Assembly: GCF_000731985.1 (NCBI RefSeq)
Contig: NZ_JNCS01000001.1
Coordinates: forward strand, 124,001-188,000
Length of the DNA: 64,000 nucleotides
Direction of reading: 5' to 3'
DNA from: Natrinema altunense
Lineage (GTDB): Archaea; Halobacteriota; Halobacteria; Halobacteriales; Natrialbaceae
Below, in pieces: positions 8,941 to 18,725 of this stretch. Under the pieces are notes generated by a model. That model had not been told where the DNA came from. It was given only the letters and a program-made list of their open reading frames with translations, and ran no database searches. The position numbers were made by a program, and so were the translations under genes. The first letter of the stretch is position 1. Each line of letters begins with the position of its first letter.

Positions 8941-9098
8941 CGTCGCGTCAGTCACCTCCCGCACGCAGTCACCCTGATCGTTTTCCACCGACCGTTTCAC
9001 GGGCCGTGAGCGATGCGACCACACAAACCGCGCTGTCACCGCGGGAACTGCGGTCGGTATGAAACGGTTTTACGTCCTGTCGCCCATCAACACACACT

Positions 9099-9413
9099 AT
9101 GACGGTCGTCGCACTATTGAGCGTAGCACCGGTAATCGAGGACAGCATGGCCGGCGAGGTCGCGAAGGCAGTCGAGGCGCTCGAGGGGTTCGACGTCTCC
9201 TACGAGACGAATCCGATGGGGACGGTAATCGAAACCGAAACGACCGACGAACTCTTCGCGGCCGCACAGGCGGCCCACGACGCCGTTGATGGTGATCGAG
9301 TGAGCACGGTCCTGAAAATCGACGACAAACGGACGCGGGACATCGACGCCTCGGAGAAGGTCACGGTCGTCGAAGAGCACCTCGGACGGCCAGCCACTAA
9401 TCGCGACGCCTGA
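9099..9413 (+). CDS. Thiamine-binding protein, MTH1187/UPF0045 family
   Basis: A 104-residue protein with the family's ferredoxin-like fold pattern: VVALLSVAPVIEDSMAGEVA, then SYETNPMGTVIETETTDELF, then RVSTVLKIDDKR. Relatives form tetramers and bind thiamine-type ligands. A GGTTTTACG element about 30 bases upstream fits a promoter with an almost leaderless transcript. It stands alone between the HalOD1 gene and mch. Confidence 0.85.
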   Translation: MTVVALLSVAPVIEDSMAGEVAKAVEALEGFDVSYETNPMGTVIETETTDELFAAAQAAHDAVDGDRVSTVLKIDDKRTRDIDASEKVTVVEEHLGRPATNRDA

Positions 9414-9601
9414 CAACCCCCGCGCGCTGACGCATTCGCTGATAGCCCCGCTGGGGGTCGCCCGCGACGGGCGAGGCGGCGTCACCGACGGGGACGCTCG
9501 AAACCGCGGCTGTACCGTCGCCGCACGGGTGCAACTCGTGTCAGACGTCGGTCAGACGCCAACGGACAAACGGTTTTACCACGGAGGCTGAACCACGGGG
9601 C

Positions 9602-10534
9602 ATGGAAAGTCTCAATCGCATGGCGATCGAGCTGGTCGACGAGGCCCTCGACTATGCCGAGGAGTTGAATATCGGCGGCTACGACCTCGAAAACGACGCG
9701 ACGGTGCTCGACTTCGGGCTCGAGTTCGACGGCGGGATCGAATCGGGGCTGCTGTTGACCGAGATACAGACCGCGGGGATGGCGACGCCGAGCTACGAAC
9801 TCGGCGAACTCGGCGACGCCTCGGTACCCTACGTCGAGCTATCGACGGACCAGCCGGCGCTCTCGTTGCTCTGTTCCCAGAAGGCCGGTTGGGAGGTGCT
9901 GACCGAGGACTTCGAGGGACTCGGCAGCGGTCCCGCCCGGGCGTTGGTGGCCGAAGAGGAGGAGTTCCGCCGCATCGGCTACACCGACGCCTTCGATCTG
10001 ACGGCACTGGCGATCGAGACGGATGCGGACCCGACCGAATCCGTCGCCGAGCACGTCGCCGAGCGCGCCGAGGTCGAGACGAGCAGCGTCTTCCTGCTCG
10101 CCTATCCGACCGCGAGCCTCGCCGGCAGCATCACGAACGCCGCCCGTGCCGCCGAACTCGCGACGTTCCGACTCGCCGAACTCGGCTACGACCCCCTCGA
10201 CATCATCTCCGCGACCGGTCGCGCGCCGGTCGCGCCCGTCGCGGGCGACGAACGGACGGCCATCGCCCGGACGAACGACGCCATCGCCTACGGCGGGCGA
10301 GCGCATCTCACCGTCCGGGAGGACAGCGACCGTTTCGACTCGGTACCGTCCACGGCCGCCGCGGACCACGGCCGCCCGTTCGGTGCGATCTTCGACGACC
10401 TCGACTGGGACTTTTCGGAGGTGCCTTCGGATCTCTTCGCGCCCGCCTCGGTGACGGTCGACGTGGTCGGCGGTCCGACGTACGTCCACGGCGAGACGGA
10501 CGAAGACCTCCTCGTCGACTCCTTCGGACTGTAG
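9602..10534 (+). CDS. mch: Methenyltetrahydromethanopterin cyclohydrolase
   Basis: A 310-residue enzyme that interconverts methenyl- and formyl-tetrahydropterin C1 units. In haloarchaea it presumably serves tetrahydrofolate-type C1 metabolism, because the group makes no methane. Characteristic segments are LGSGPARALVAEEE, TSSVFLLAYPTASLAGSITN and the C-terminal SVTVDVVGGPTYVHGE. Length matches the family (about 310-320). A TTTTACC element lies about 30 bases before the ATG. The next gene begins two bases after the stop. Confidence 0.95.
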   Translation: MESLNRMAIELVDEALDYAEELNIGGYDLENDATVLDFGLEFDGGIESGLLLTEIQTAGMATPSYELGELGDASVPYVELSTDQPALSLLCSQKAGWEVLTEDFEGLGSGPARALVAEEEEFRRIGYTDAFDLTALAIETDADPTESVAEHVAERAEVETSSVFLLAYPTASLAGSITNAARAAELATFRLAELGYDPLDIISATGRAPVAPVAGDERTAIARTNDAIAYGGRAHLTVREDSDRFDSVPSTAAADHGRPFGAIFDDLDWDFSEVPSDLFAPASVTVDVVGGPTYVHGETDEDLLVDSFGL

Positions 10535-10536
10535 TC

Positions 10537-11067
10537 GTGCAGTTCAAACCGGTTCCGGAACCGCCCGCGGACCGCACGCTCCTCGCGACGGTCCGGCGAG
10601 CACTCCCCGCGACCGCCGGTGCCGTCGACGACTGTTGTCAGCGACTCGTCGACGAGACGCCCCTCGAGACCCGCGAGACGGCGGCGACGTGGCTCACCTT
10701 CCTGCGCGCGCTCGAGGTCGCGAGCGAGGAACCGGCGGGCTTTCGCCGTCGCGACGCGAGTTCGGGCACCGAGTCGGACACTCCGGACGACCGTGACCGG
10801 GAGGAACTCGGGCGGGCGTTTCGCGAACGCGTCTACGGGGCCGAAACGGTACTGACCGTCCTCGAGCGGGCCGACGGCCCACGGACGGTCGAGGAAGTCG
10901 TCGATGCGGTCCGGGAGCAACGACGGGCTGAAGACCGAACGCGACCGAGTCGCGCCACGGAGCACCGACGCGAACGGATCGAACGGCTCCTCGGGTGGGC
11001 CGTGATGTTCGATCTGGCCGAGCGAGACCGGGCCGGATACCGGTCGATACGGGCATCCGAGACGTGA
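10537..11067 (+). CDS. Conserved-looking haloarchaeal protein downstream of mch
   Basis: A 176-residue protein read from a GTG two bases after the mch stop (VQFKPVPEPPADRTLLATVR). It is not recognised. The first 70 residues are helical and include DDCCQRLVDETPLETRETAA and WLTFLRALEVASE. The C-terminal 80 residues (VLTVLERADGPRTVEEVVDA, then ERIERLLGWAVMFDLAERDR) resemble a winged-helix DNA-binding domain. The tight spacing indicates cotranscription with mch. A regulatory role is a guess. Confidence 0.65.
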   Translation: MQFKPVPEPPADRTLLATVRRALPATAGAVDDCCQRLVDETPLETRETAATWLTFLRALEVASEEPAGFRRRDASSGTESDTPDDRDREELGRAFRERVYGAETVLTVLERADGPRTVEEVVDAVREQRRAEDRTRPSRATEHRRERIERLLGWAVMFDLAERDRAGYRSIRASET

Positions 11068-11154
11068 ACTGCGGTAGTATCTCGAGGGCGCGAAAAGCCC
11101 GGAGCGACACCGATGTCCGGTTACTGCGACGAAACGCCATGACTCCGGCCCGCA

Positions 11155-11550
11155 TCAGGGGTCACGCTCCGTCGGTTCCTGGCCGTGTTTCGTCTCTTTG
11201 ATCATCGAGCAGAGGTACTCGTCGCCCCAGTCTTCCATCGCGCGAATGACCGGCTCGATTGCCTCGCCGTGATCGGTCAATCTGTACATGACGTGATGGG
11301 GCCGTTCGCTGACGACCGTCCGTTCGATCAGGTGATTCTCCTCGAGCGTCTTGAGCGACTTCGAGAGCGACTTGCTCGAGATGCCGCTGGTCGACTTTTT
11401 CAGGTCACTGAACCGGAGAGGACCGTGTTCCAATAACCGATAGATGACCACCGGGTCCCACTTGTTCCCCATTATCTGGATCGTAGCCGTCACCGGACAC
11501 CAGGGCTCATCACTATGCTGATCGATCATCCGTCGGAGGTTGTCTCTCAT
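11155..11550 (-). CDS. HxlR-family winged-helix transcriptional regulator
   Basis: A 131-residue protein with the HxlR signature: CPVTATIQIMGNKWDPVVIY, LLEHGPLRFSDLKKSTSGIS, SLSKSLKTLEENHLIERTV and VMYRLTDHGEAIEPVI. These dimeric repressors bind palindromes, often in response to reactive electrophiles or redox state. The single N-terminal cysteine (Cys18) sits where redox-sensing cysteines occur in some members. No adjacent target gene is evident; the 359-base region at 11551-11909 separates it from the next gene. Confidence 0.9.
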   Translation of the reverse strand: MRDNLRRMIDQHSDEPWCPVTATIQIMGNKWDPVVIYRLLEHGPLRFSDLKKSTSGISSKSLSKSLKTLEENHLIERTVVSERPHHVMYRLTDHGEAIEPVIRAMEDWGDEYLCSMIKETKHGQEPTERDP

Positions 11551-11909
11551 AGTTACCTATCAAGGGACGTTGGCATCCGGACGACTCCGTTCTCGAAACG
11601 GCAGTTCACGAATAGCGTCCCTGAGCGCCCAGTCAATCGGGTAGCGTATTAGCCCTTGTCTCCGTCAATTCGCTCCGGATAGAGGTCAGCGAAAACGACT
11701 CCCGTAACCCCGAGTTGGCCGCGCCAATACCGGCGGTAACGCAGACTCCGCGGCGATGTAGTATACTGGATACATACGATCGGACACTCCGAAAGACTGG
11801 TTATAAATCTCAGCATGAGGGGCCGTAAATAATTCGTGTCGGCGGAAACAGTACTCCCGGCTCCCCGCGAACGGTCGCCGACAGTCAAAAGGAAAAGGGA
11901 GGTGTCGGG
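11551..11909. other. Intergenic region without recognised gene
   Basis: This stretch holds the promoter region of the HxlR gene and the 3' side of the acidic secreted protein gene. No plausible reading frame, tRNA or clear hairpin terminator was found. It is noticeably more AT-rich around 11740-11850. Confidence 0.4.
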
Positions 11910-12464
11910 TTACAGTTCCTCTTCGAGGTCGGTGGACTCGGTCTCGAGTTCGACCGTCCCGTCTTCGACTTCGAGGTCGACGTTTTCAGTCTCGTACTCG
12001 AAGGAATTATCGGACATTTCCATCTCCGTGTCTCCGACGGCGAAGTCTTCGACCGAACCGTCGCTAACTTCGAACTCGACATCCTCGCCGTCGTCGGTCT
12101 GGGTCTCGATATCGGCGTCACCTTCGCCCTCGTAATCGAGACCAGCACCGTCGAGTTCGTAGCCGTCGTCGGTCGTTTCGAGATCGACACCCTCAGGCGT
12201 CTCCAAGTCGATGTTGCCGTCCGAATCGATCTCGAGGTCGGTACCGTCGTTGTCTTCGAATTCGATACTATCGGACGTGGCATCGAGTTCGACGCCGTTC
12301 TCTTCGAAATCGACGCCATTGGCGGTGTCCACGCCATTGTCGTCCGTGTCATCCTCGTCGTCCTGTGCAGTTACCGGTCCGGCCATCCCCACGATGAGTC
12401 CGATACCGATCGCGGCGATGAGCGCGAGCCGGAGTGTGTCTGTTATTTTATTCATTGTGTTCAC
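11910..12464 (-). CDS. Secreted, extremely acidic repetitive protein
   Basis: A 184-residue protein with a Sec-type signal peptide: TLRLALIAAIGIGLIVGMAG, ending near PVTAQ at about residue 34. The mature part (about 150 residues) contains no Lys, Arg, His, Cys or Trp that I can find and alternates acidic with hydrophobic residues (VDFEENGVELD, GNIDLETPEGVDLE, NVDLEVEDGTVELETESTDL) about every 10 residues, as in a beta-solenoid or beta-roll. It lacks a C-terminal anchor or PGF-type tail. Function unknown; calcium binding or an extracellular matrix role is only speculation. Confidence 0.75.
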   Translation of the reverse strand: MNTMNKITDTLRLALIAAIGIGLIVGMAGPVTAQDDEDDTDDNGVDTANGVDFEENGVELDATSDSIEFEDNDGTDLEIDSDGNIDLETPEGVDLETTDDGYELDGAGLDYEGEGDADIETQTDDGEDVEFEVSDGSVEDFAVGDTEMEMSDNSFEYETENVDLEVEDGTVELETESTDLEEEL

Positions 12465-12753
12465 TGCACGGAGCGACTGCTCCGTACAGTACGACAGACA
12501 CCGACGAAGCGAAAAAGGGTATCTGAATGATGTGTTACCGGGTGTACGGTAACACAGTAGAAATCGGGTTACGAGTCGGTTACTCGATCTCTATTACCGC
12601 AGGACCCATAGATTGAAAGATGGTTCTCTCTCGTCGGTGAAACCAGCTATACGGGTTCGGTTCGTCGACCACTATCGGGTTCATTTTTCTGCCAACCGTA
12701 CTACCAATCACTATCCATACTACTTTGCATACATAAACCAACAACGGAACCGA
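12465..12753. other. AT-richer intergenic region
   Basis: This region carries the promoter of the acidic secreted protein gene and the 3' end of proA. It contains small direct repeats of CCGTACAGT/GTACGGTAACAC type and AT-rich blocks at 12690-12745, but no gene that I can support. Confidence 0.35.
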
Positions 12754-14091
12754 TTACTCCTCGGACAGGCAGCCGGGAACCCAGTCGCCGTCGAACTCGT
12801 CGTGGGTGTACGGTTTGGCGTCCTCGCCGGCGTAGGTTGCGACGAGTTGTCCGTCGCCTTCGAGATGGTACTTGTACGTCGTCAGTCCCTCGAGCCCGAC
12901 GGGGCCGCGGGCGTGGATCTTGCCGGTACTGATGCCGACCTCCGCGCCGAGCCCGAACCGATAGCCGTCGGCAAAGCGGGTCGAGGCGTTGTGGAAGACG
13001 CTCGCGGAGTCGATGCTGCGCATGAACGTACTCGCGCGGTCGGCGTCCTCGGTGACGATCGATTCCGTGTGCTTCGAGCCGTGGGTCGTGACGTGATCGA
13101 TCACGGCCTCGAGCGAGTCGACCACCTTGACGGAGACGATCAGATCGCCGTACTCGGTGTCCCAGTCGGCCGCGGTCGCGGCCGCGACGTCGACGATCTC
13201 GCGAGTGGCTTCGTCGCCGCGGATCTCGACGTCGGCGGTCTCGTAGCGGTCGGCGATCGCCGGTAGGAACGCCTCGGCGACGTCCTCGTGGACCAGCAGG
13301 GTCTCGACGGCGTTGCACACCGCTGGATACTGGACCTTGGCGTCGTAGGCGATGTCTTCGGCCATCGAGAGGTCGGCCGCGTCGTCGACGTAGACGTGGC
13401 AGATCCCCTCCGTGTGGCCCAACACGGGGATGCTCGTGTTGTCCTGGATGTAGCTGACGAATTCGGAACTCCCCCGCGGCATGAGGAGGTCGATCGACTC
13501 GTCCATCTCGAGCAGCGCATCGACGTCCTCGCGGGCCTCGATGTGCTGGGCCCAGCCGTCCGGGATGTCGGCGTCGGCCGCGGCGTCCGCGATGATCTCG
13601 AAGAGGATGCGGTTCGAATGCAGCGCCTCGCTGCCGCCCTTGAGGATGACCGCGTTCCCCGACTTCAGGCCGAGCGCGGCGATCTGGACGAGCGCGTCGG
13701 GGCGAGACTCGAAGACCGTTCCGACGACGCCGATCGGGACGGCGACCTTGTAGAGTTCGAGGTCGTCGTCGAGTTCCCTGGCCGAGAGCGTCCGACCCAG
13801 CGGGTCGTCCTGCTCGGCGACGCTGCGGACCATCTCGGCGATGCTCTCGACCTTCGACGCGGAGAGTTTCAGTCGGTCGACCAGCGCCTGCGTGTACTCG
13901 CCGGCCTCGAGCAGCCGCTCGCCCTCCTCGACGTCCGTCTCGTTTTCGGCGAGGATCTCGTCGGTTCGGGCCTCGATGGCGTCGGCGATCTCGTGCAGCG
14001 CCGCCGTCCGCTCCTCGTCGGAGAGTTTCGCCAGCTCGAGGGCCGCGTGTTGTGCCTCCTCGACGTCGGCTTCGATGTCGGTTTCAGTCAT
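12754..14091 (-). CDS. proA: Glutamate-5-semialdehyde dehydrogenase (gamma-glutamyl phosphate reductase)
   Basis: A 445-residue NADPH-dependent enzyme, second step of proline synthesis from glutamate. It has the aldehyde-dehydrogenase-like fold with [19 protein letters not shown], the [16 protein letters not shown] segment, the catalytic cysteine in [16 protein letters not shown], and the C-terminal [20 protein letters not shown]. Its start overlaps the proB stop by eight bases, so it is the last gene of a proC-proB-proA operon. Confidence 0.96.
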   Translation of the reverse strand: MTETDIEADVEEAQHAALELAKLSDEERTAALHEIADAIEARTDEILAENETDVEEGERLLEAGEYTQALVDRLKLSASKVESIAEMVRSVAEQDDPLGRTLSARELDDDLELYKVAVPIGVVGTVFESRPDALVQIAALGLKSGNAVILKGGSEALHSNRILFEIIADAAADADIPDGWAQHIEAREDVDALLEMDESIDLLMPRGSSEFVSYIQDNTSIPVLGHTEGICHVYVDDAADLSMAEDIAYDAKVQYPAVCNAVETLLVHEDVAEAFLPAIADRYETADVEIRGDEATREIVDVAAATAADWDTEYGDLIVSVKVVDSLEAVIDHVTTHGSKHTESIVTEDADRASTFMRSIDSASVFHNASTRFADGYRFGLGAEVGISTGKIHARGPVGLEGLTTYKYHLEGDGQLVATYAGEDAKPYTHDEFDGDWVPGCLSEE

Positions 14092-14917
14092 CGCTCACAC
14101 CGTTGATGGGGACGAATATGGTCCCCACGGGCTTTGCAGTAGCGATCCGCTCGAGCACGTCGGGCTCGGTGGACTTCGCGATGACGGCCGGAATCCCGTG
14201 TTCGCTGACATCGCGTGCGCCCTCGACTTTCGTCTGGATGCCGCCGAAGCCGTCGGACGTGGTCTCGCCGATGATCCGCTGGACTTCGTCGTAGTTGGTA
14301 CCGACCGCCTCGATGCGCTCGGCGTCGTCGTCTTCCTTCGGGTTACCCGTGTAGACGCCGCCGACGTCGGTCAGCGTGACAAGCAGGTCGGCGTCGACGC
14401 CCATGGTCGCCGCCGACGAGAGCATATCGTTGTCGCCGATCCGGATCTCCTCGGTCGCGACGGCGTCGTTCTCGTTGATGATCGGGACGACGCCCCAGTC
14501 CAGCAACGTCTCGACGGTGTTCCGGAGGTTCGTGAACCGCCCGGGGTTCTCGAGGTCGTGCTGGGTGAGCAGGAGTTGAGCCACTTTCCGGTCGTACCGG
14601 TCGAAGCTCTCGGTATAGCGGTGCATGAGGTGGCTCTGGCCGACCGTCGAGAGCGCTTGCGACTCCTCGACGGTCCCGCTCGACTGCTCGATCCGGCCCG
14701 TCCCCGCGCCGATGGCACCCGACGAGACGAGGATGACCTCTTTCCCCCGCGAGAGGAGGTCCTCGATGTCGTCGACGAGTTTGTCGAGTTTCCCGTCGTC
14801 GAGGTTCGAGTCGTCGTCGGTCAGGGAATTGGTCCCGGCCTTGACGATCACGCGGTCGGCGTCGGCCGCGAGCCGTCGCGCCGCCGTGACGGTCGCCTCC
14901 TCGAGTCCCTTACTCAT
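14084..14917 (-). CDS. proB: Glutamate 5-kinase
   Basis: A 277-residue amino-acid kinase that phosphorylates glutamate. The nucleotide-binding segments [26 protein letters not shown] and [20 protein letters not shown] are present. It stops after the kinase domain ([14 protein letters not shown]), so it lacks the PUA domain of many bacterial ProB enzymes, as in other haloarchaea. It overlaps both neighbours by eight bases, which suggests coupled translation with proC and proA. Confidence 0.95.
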   Translation of the reverse strand: MSKGLEEATVTAARRLAADADRVIVKAGTNSLTDDDSNLDDGKLDKLVDDIEDLLSRGKEVILVSSGAIGAGTGRIEQSSGTVEESQALSTVGQSHLMHRYTESFDRYDRKVAQLLLTQHDLENPGRFTNLRNTVETLLDWGVVPIINENDAVATEEIRIGDNDMLSSAATMGVDADLLVTLTDVGGVYTGNPKEDDDAERIEAVGTNYDEVQRIIGETTSDGFGGIQTKVEGARDVSEHGIPAVIAKSTEPDVLERIATAKPVGTIFVPINGVSDD

Positions 14918-15686
14918 CGTTGAATTCGGCCGCCAGTTCCGCCGACCGTTCTTCGGCCGCCGCCACCGCCTCGGCGACGTTCGCTTTGGCGTCGCTGTCC
15001 CAGAGGACGTCCATCCCCTCGATGGTCGTCCCGTTTGGCGAACAGACGGCGTCGATCAGGTCCTCGATGTCTCGGTCCGACCGGAGGACGGTCTCTGCCG
15101 CGCCTTTGAACGTCTGTGCCGCCAGCGTTTCGGCGTGACCCTCGTCGAGGCCACCCTCGACGCCCGCCTCCGCCATCGCCTGAATGAGATAGAAGACGAA
15201 GGCGGGACCGCTCCCGTTGACCGCGGTGGCGATGTCCATCTGGGACTCGTCGATCTCGGCGAACTCGCCGACGTCGTCGAGCAGTGTCCGCACCTCGTCG
15301 GTGACGCCCTCGGCGGTCACGGCCGCCGCCATATCGCGCGTCTCGGCGGCCAGGTTCGGCATGATCCGGACGACGTTCGCGTCGGTCCGCGCGTCGACGT
15401 AGTCGGTAGAGACGCCCGCAGCGATGGATATCAGCGTCTGCTCCGGGGTGAGATCGAGATCGTCTAGCACTGCGCCGACGATGTCCGGTTTTACCGCGAC
15501 GACAACCACGTCCGACTCGGCCGCTTCCGAGACGTCCGATGTCGTGCGGTCGACGTAGTCGGCGACCGACTCGAGGGCGTCGGGATCGAGGTCACACGCG
15601 ATTACCGTGTGACCCCCGGCCCGCCAGAGCCCCTTTATCAAGGCGCTCCCCATGTTTCCGCATCCGATAACGCTCGTCTGTACCAT
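14910..15686 (-). CDS. proC: Pyrroline-5-carboxylate reductase
   Basis: A 258-residue enzyme, last step of proline synthesis. The N-terminal Rossmann motif is [33 protein letters not shown] and [13 protein letters not shown] follow. The C-terminal dimerisation domain shows [20 protein letters not shown] and [17 protein letters not shown]. First gene of the proline operon. The 189 bases on its far side (15687-15875) hold no recognised gene. Confidence 0.96.
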   Translation of the reverse strand: MVQTSVIGCGNMGSALIKGLWRAGGHTVIACDLDPDALESVADYVDRTTSDVSEAAESDVVVVAVKPDIVGAVLDDLDLTPEQTLISIAAGVSTDYVDARTDANVVRIMPNLAAETRDMAAAVTAEGVTDEVRTLLDDVGEFAEIDESQMDIATAVNGSGPAFVFYLIQAMAEAGVEGGLDEGHAETLAAQTFKGAAETVLRSDRDIEDLIDAVCSPNGTTIEGMDVLWDSDAKANVAEAVAAAEERSAELAAEFNDE

Positions 15687-15875
15687 CTTGTCTTAGTTCA
15701 GGAACCGAGGCGAACATACCAACTTTGGTTTCGATCGGTCCGGCGGCGTCGAGCCGTACGGCCGGGTTGGAGTAGAAACGCGGCGAGACGCCCTCTCTGC
15801 CGTCGGCTCCGCGACCCGACCCATCGAGAGGGCGACGCGAGGCGGACGGACGGCACGGCGATACGCGACGCCTTC

Positions 15876-16571
15876 TTAAGCGAACCCGAGGATGACGGAG
15901 GTGATCGCGTCGACGATCGTCTCCCAGACCGAGACGCCGGTCCCGATCTGCAACACCGTATCGAGCCCGAAAAAGAGGAACAGCCCCGCGCCGGCGAGGT
16001 GGGCGAGCCTAGCATCGAAGCGGTGTGAGAACCTGTGGAAGAAATAGGCGTTGACCGCGCTCACGGGAACGATCGCGAGCATTTCGCCGGCCCAGATCGC
16101 GGGGTGAGCACCGTACTGAACGGCGAGCCCGATCGTGACGAGCTGGGTCTTGTCGCCGAACTCCCCGACGGCCATCAGGGCGAAGATCGGCACGAACCCG
16201 CGGAGATACGGCGGCAGGTCGTAGCCGCGGATCGAAACGTCGATCTCCGCGGCCGTCGCCGCACCGCCGTTCGTCACGGCCGGTCGCCGGCTCCCCTCGG
16301 GTGCCGATCGAACGAGCAGGACCGCAAAGAGCAGGAACAACCCCGCCGTGATCGCATCGAGATAGACCTGTGGGAGGACGCCTTGAATCGCCGCGCCGAA
16401 GCCGATTTCGAGGGCCGTCCAGCCGGCGAACGCACTCGCCGCGGCGGCGACCACGATCCGGGGATCGTACCGGGTCGCCAGCCCTGCGATGATAAACTGG
16501 ACCTTCTCGCCGGGGAGCACCGACAGCTGCAGGACGAACGCGGCGACGAGCACCTCGAGCCAGCCAGTCAT
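15876..16571 (-). CDS. GDT1/TMEM165 family cation transporter (UPF0016)
   Basis: A 231-residue membrane protein with six hydrophobic segments in two repeats. The second repeat holds the family motif as VGEFGDKTQLVTIGLA. In the first repeat the equivalent segment reads LSVLPGEKVQFIIAGL, so the usual E-x-G-D-K pattern is degenerate there. Relatives export Mn2+ or Ca2+ (H+ exchange). A soluble loop at about residues 90-115 separates the repeats. The first-motif change could alter ion choice. Confidence 0.85.
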   Translation of the reverse strand: MTGWLEVLVAAFVLQLSVLPGEKVQFIIAGLATRYDPRIVVAAAASAFAGWTALEIGFGAAIQGVLPQVYLDAITAGLFLLFAVLLVRSAPEGSRRPAVTNGGAATAAEIDVSIRGYDLPPYLRGFVPIFALMAVGEFGDKTQLVTIGLAVQYGAHPAIWAGEMLAIVPVSAVNAYFFHRFSHRFDARLAHLAGAGLFLFFGLDTVLQIGTGVSVWETIVDAITSVILGFA

Positions 16572-16735
16572 GCGTCAAAAACGGTGAGGAAGCGATGTCG
16601 GTCAGTGACGCCACCGATCATATCCGAGCTAGCCCCGTCTAATGTATACGTGTTATGGATCAAAAACCTGGAGGACGAGCGGGCGTACGGTCCGCTCGGT
16701 CCCGAAACCGGCGTCGTCCCCGCGACTCCGGGCGG

Positions 16736-18337
16736 TTACTCCATCGGGAATACGTCGGTGACCGTCCCGACGCCCTTACTGCGGCCCTCCCGGAAGACGA
16801 ACTTCTGGCCCTCCTCGACGAGGTACGGACGGAACTTGAACCGAACGGTGCTCTTGCCCGTATCGCCCGGCAGGAGCCGGCCGTCTTCGGGGTAGAAGGC
16901 CGCGGCCTCGCCGATCGTCTCGAGGTGGACGACGGGCTCGTACCCCTCGCCGATCCGGGTCGGATGGTTGAGCACCATGACCTCGGCTTCGAACTCCCGG
17001 ACGGGATCGGGGTCGGCGTCCCGGGGAAGCAAGACCATGCCGCGCTCGATGGCGCTCTCTTTGATCCCCTTGAGCGCGATCCCGACGATCCGGCCGGCTT
17101 GTGCCGCATCGACCCGGTGGTAGTGCATCTCGATCGAGCGGACCTCGACCTCCTGGAAACGGCCGTCAGCCATCGGACCGATCAGGAGTTCGTCGCCGGC
17201 CTCGACTTCGCCGGCCATGACGGTGCCGGAGGCGACCGCACCCACGCCGGTAACCGAGTAGCTCCGATCGACGTACATCCGGAACTCGCCGGTGTCCTGA
17301 GCGGTCTTGGGGAGTCGATCGAACAGTTCGTCCAGCGTCTCCAGGCCCTCCATCGTGATCGCGCTGGTTTCGACGATCGGGACGACCCGTTCGCTGATCT
17401 CCTCGAGCGCGGCGTTGACGCCGTGGCGGCTGACCCGAAGCGGCGACTTGTCGACCTCCCGGAGAAGGCGCTCGACTTCGCGTTCGACCTCCTCGACGCG
17501 GTCCTCGTCGACGGTGTCGGTCTTCGTGATCGCGACGATCGTCGGGAGGTCGGTCGCGAGCAACACGCCGAGGTGCTCCCGGGTCGTTCTGGTCGGCCCG
17601 TCGTCGGCGGCGACGACCAACAGCCCGTAATCGAGTTTCTGGCCGACGAGTCCGCGGATCGTCGTCCGAAGCCACGGCTCGTGGCCGACGGTGTCGACGA
17701 AGGAGACGAGCCGATCGGCCTCCTGGACGACCGCGGCGCGGTCGGCCTTTCGATCGGGGTTCCGGACTCGGACCGGCCCCTCGTCGTCGAAGCCGTAGAC
17801 GGCGTAGGACAGGTCGGCGGAGAGGCCGCGCTCGACCTCGTGGGGTTGGACGTCGAGGAACGCGCGGGTCGCACCGTCCCCGTCGTCCGGTTTGCCCGTC
17901 ACCAGCGAGCCGACGAGCGTACTCTTTCCGTGGTCGACGTGGCCGGCCGTCCCGACGACGACGTGTTCGTCGTCCGTCTCGAGGACGCCGCCCTCCCGAA
18001 CCTGTGCGACGCCGACCAGCCCCTCGTTGATCCCCCAGGTCTGGACGTCCTCGATGTGTGCGTCGGCCTCCTCGGCGAGCAGCGAGAGGACGTCCATCGT
18101 CTCGGAAAACGTCTCGGGATCGATACCGGCGAGACCGCCGTCGTCGGTGACGCCAACCACGTACGTCGCCTCGCCGTCGCCCGAAAGAAGTCGATGTCGG
18201 AGTTGCGCAGCCAGGCTCTCCCGCCGTCCACCCTCGAGGTGGACGTCCCGTGACAATCGCTCTTTGAATTCGACGTTGCCACCGTCCTGTTCGCCACGGT
18301 CCAGGGCCCGCTCGAGGAGGGCCCGGTCACGGCTCAT
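16736..18337 (-). CDS. GTPBP1-type translational GTPase
   Basis: About 533 residues. An N-terminal domain of about 125 residues (GGNVEFKERLSRDVHLEGGR, TYVVGVTDDGGLAGI) precedes an EF-1A-like GTPase: G1 AGHVDHGKST, G3 DTVGHEPW and G4 TKTD in place of the common NKxD. Two beta-barrel domains follow (YSVTGVGAVASGTVMAGEV). The architecture matches the archaeal GTPBP1/GTPBP2 group, linked to translation or RNA surveillance. The ATG at 18337 (MSRDRALLERAL) was chosen; an in-frame ATG at 18364 would add nine residues. Divergent from the small zinc-finger gene. Confidence 0.88.
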   Translation of the reverse strand: MSRDRALLERALDRGEQDGGNVEFKERLSRDVHLEGGRRESLAAQLRHRLLSGDGEATYVVGVTDDGGLAGIDPETFSETMDVLSLLAEEADAHIEDVQTWGINEGLVGVAQVREGGVLETDDEHVVVGTAGHVDHGKSTLVGSLVTGKPDDGDGATRAFLDVQPHEVERGLSADLSYAVYGFDDEGPVRVRNPDRKADRAAVVQEADRLVSFVDTVGHEPWLRTTIRGLVGQKLDYGLLVVAADDGPTRTTREHLGVLLATDLPTIVAITKTDTVDEDRVEEVEREVERLLREVDKSPLRVSRHGVNAALEEISERVVPIVETSAITMEGLETLDELFDRLPKTAQDTGEFRMYVDRSYSVTGVGAVASGTVMAGEVEAGDELLIGPMADGRFQEVEVRSIEMHYHRVDAAQAGRIVGIALKGIKESAIERGMVLLPRDADPDPVREFEAEVMVLNHPTRIGEGYEPVVHLETIGEAAAFYPEDGRLLPGDTGKSTVRFKFRPYLVEEGQKFVFREGRSKGVGTVTDVFPME

Positions 18338-18545
18338 ACCCGCTGGTAGTAGATCACATGGCAAAAGCCTTCCCGTACATTGACAATAGCTGTCACGGGA
18401 GTGCTACGCGTCGATACGAAAACGGCGGCTCGCCGACGGGACCGGCCGTCGAACCATGCTCGGCTCTCCTCGCGTCGGCGGTGAGACACCAACCAGGGAC
18501 GCATTCCGGGGCCGGTTTCAAGACGCTCGAGGTCCTACGGGCGGT

Positions 18546-18725
18546 ATGAGCGTCAGCGGCCTCTGTCAGATCTGTGAATCCCGACCCGCCCAGGAACGGT
18601 GTTCCAACTGCGGCACGCTCGCGTGCGAGGTACACTTCGAGGAAACCGCGGGCCTGTGTGCTGACTGCGCCTCGCAGGCCCAGCCGGGTCCCGGGAACGA
18701 CGACGTCGAGATCAACCGGTTGTGA
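18546..18725 (+). CDS. Small HIT-like zinc-finger protein
   Basis: Fifty-nine residues with eight potential zinc ligands: CQIC, CSNC, CEVHF and CADC, in a cross-brace spacing that resembles HIT or B-box fingers. The start ATG at 18546 (MSVSGLCQICES) is preferred to an upstream frame extension without family character. The stop overlaps the GTG start of the next gene, so they are cotranscribed. Probably a protein- or RNA-binding adaptor; function unknown. Confidence 0.8.
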   Translation: MSVSGLCQICESRPAQERCSNCGTLACEVHFEETAGLCADCASQAQPGPGNDDVEINRL

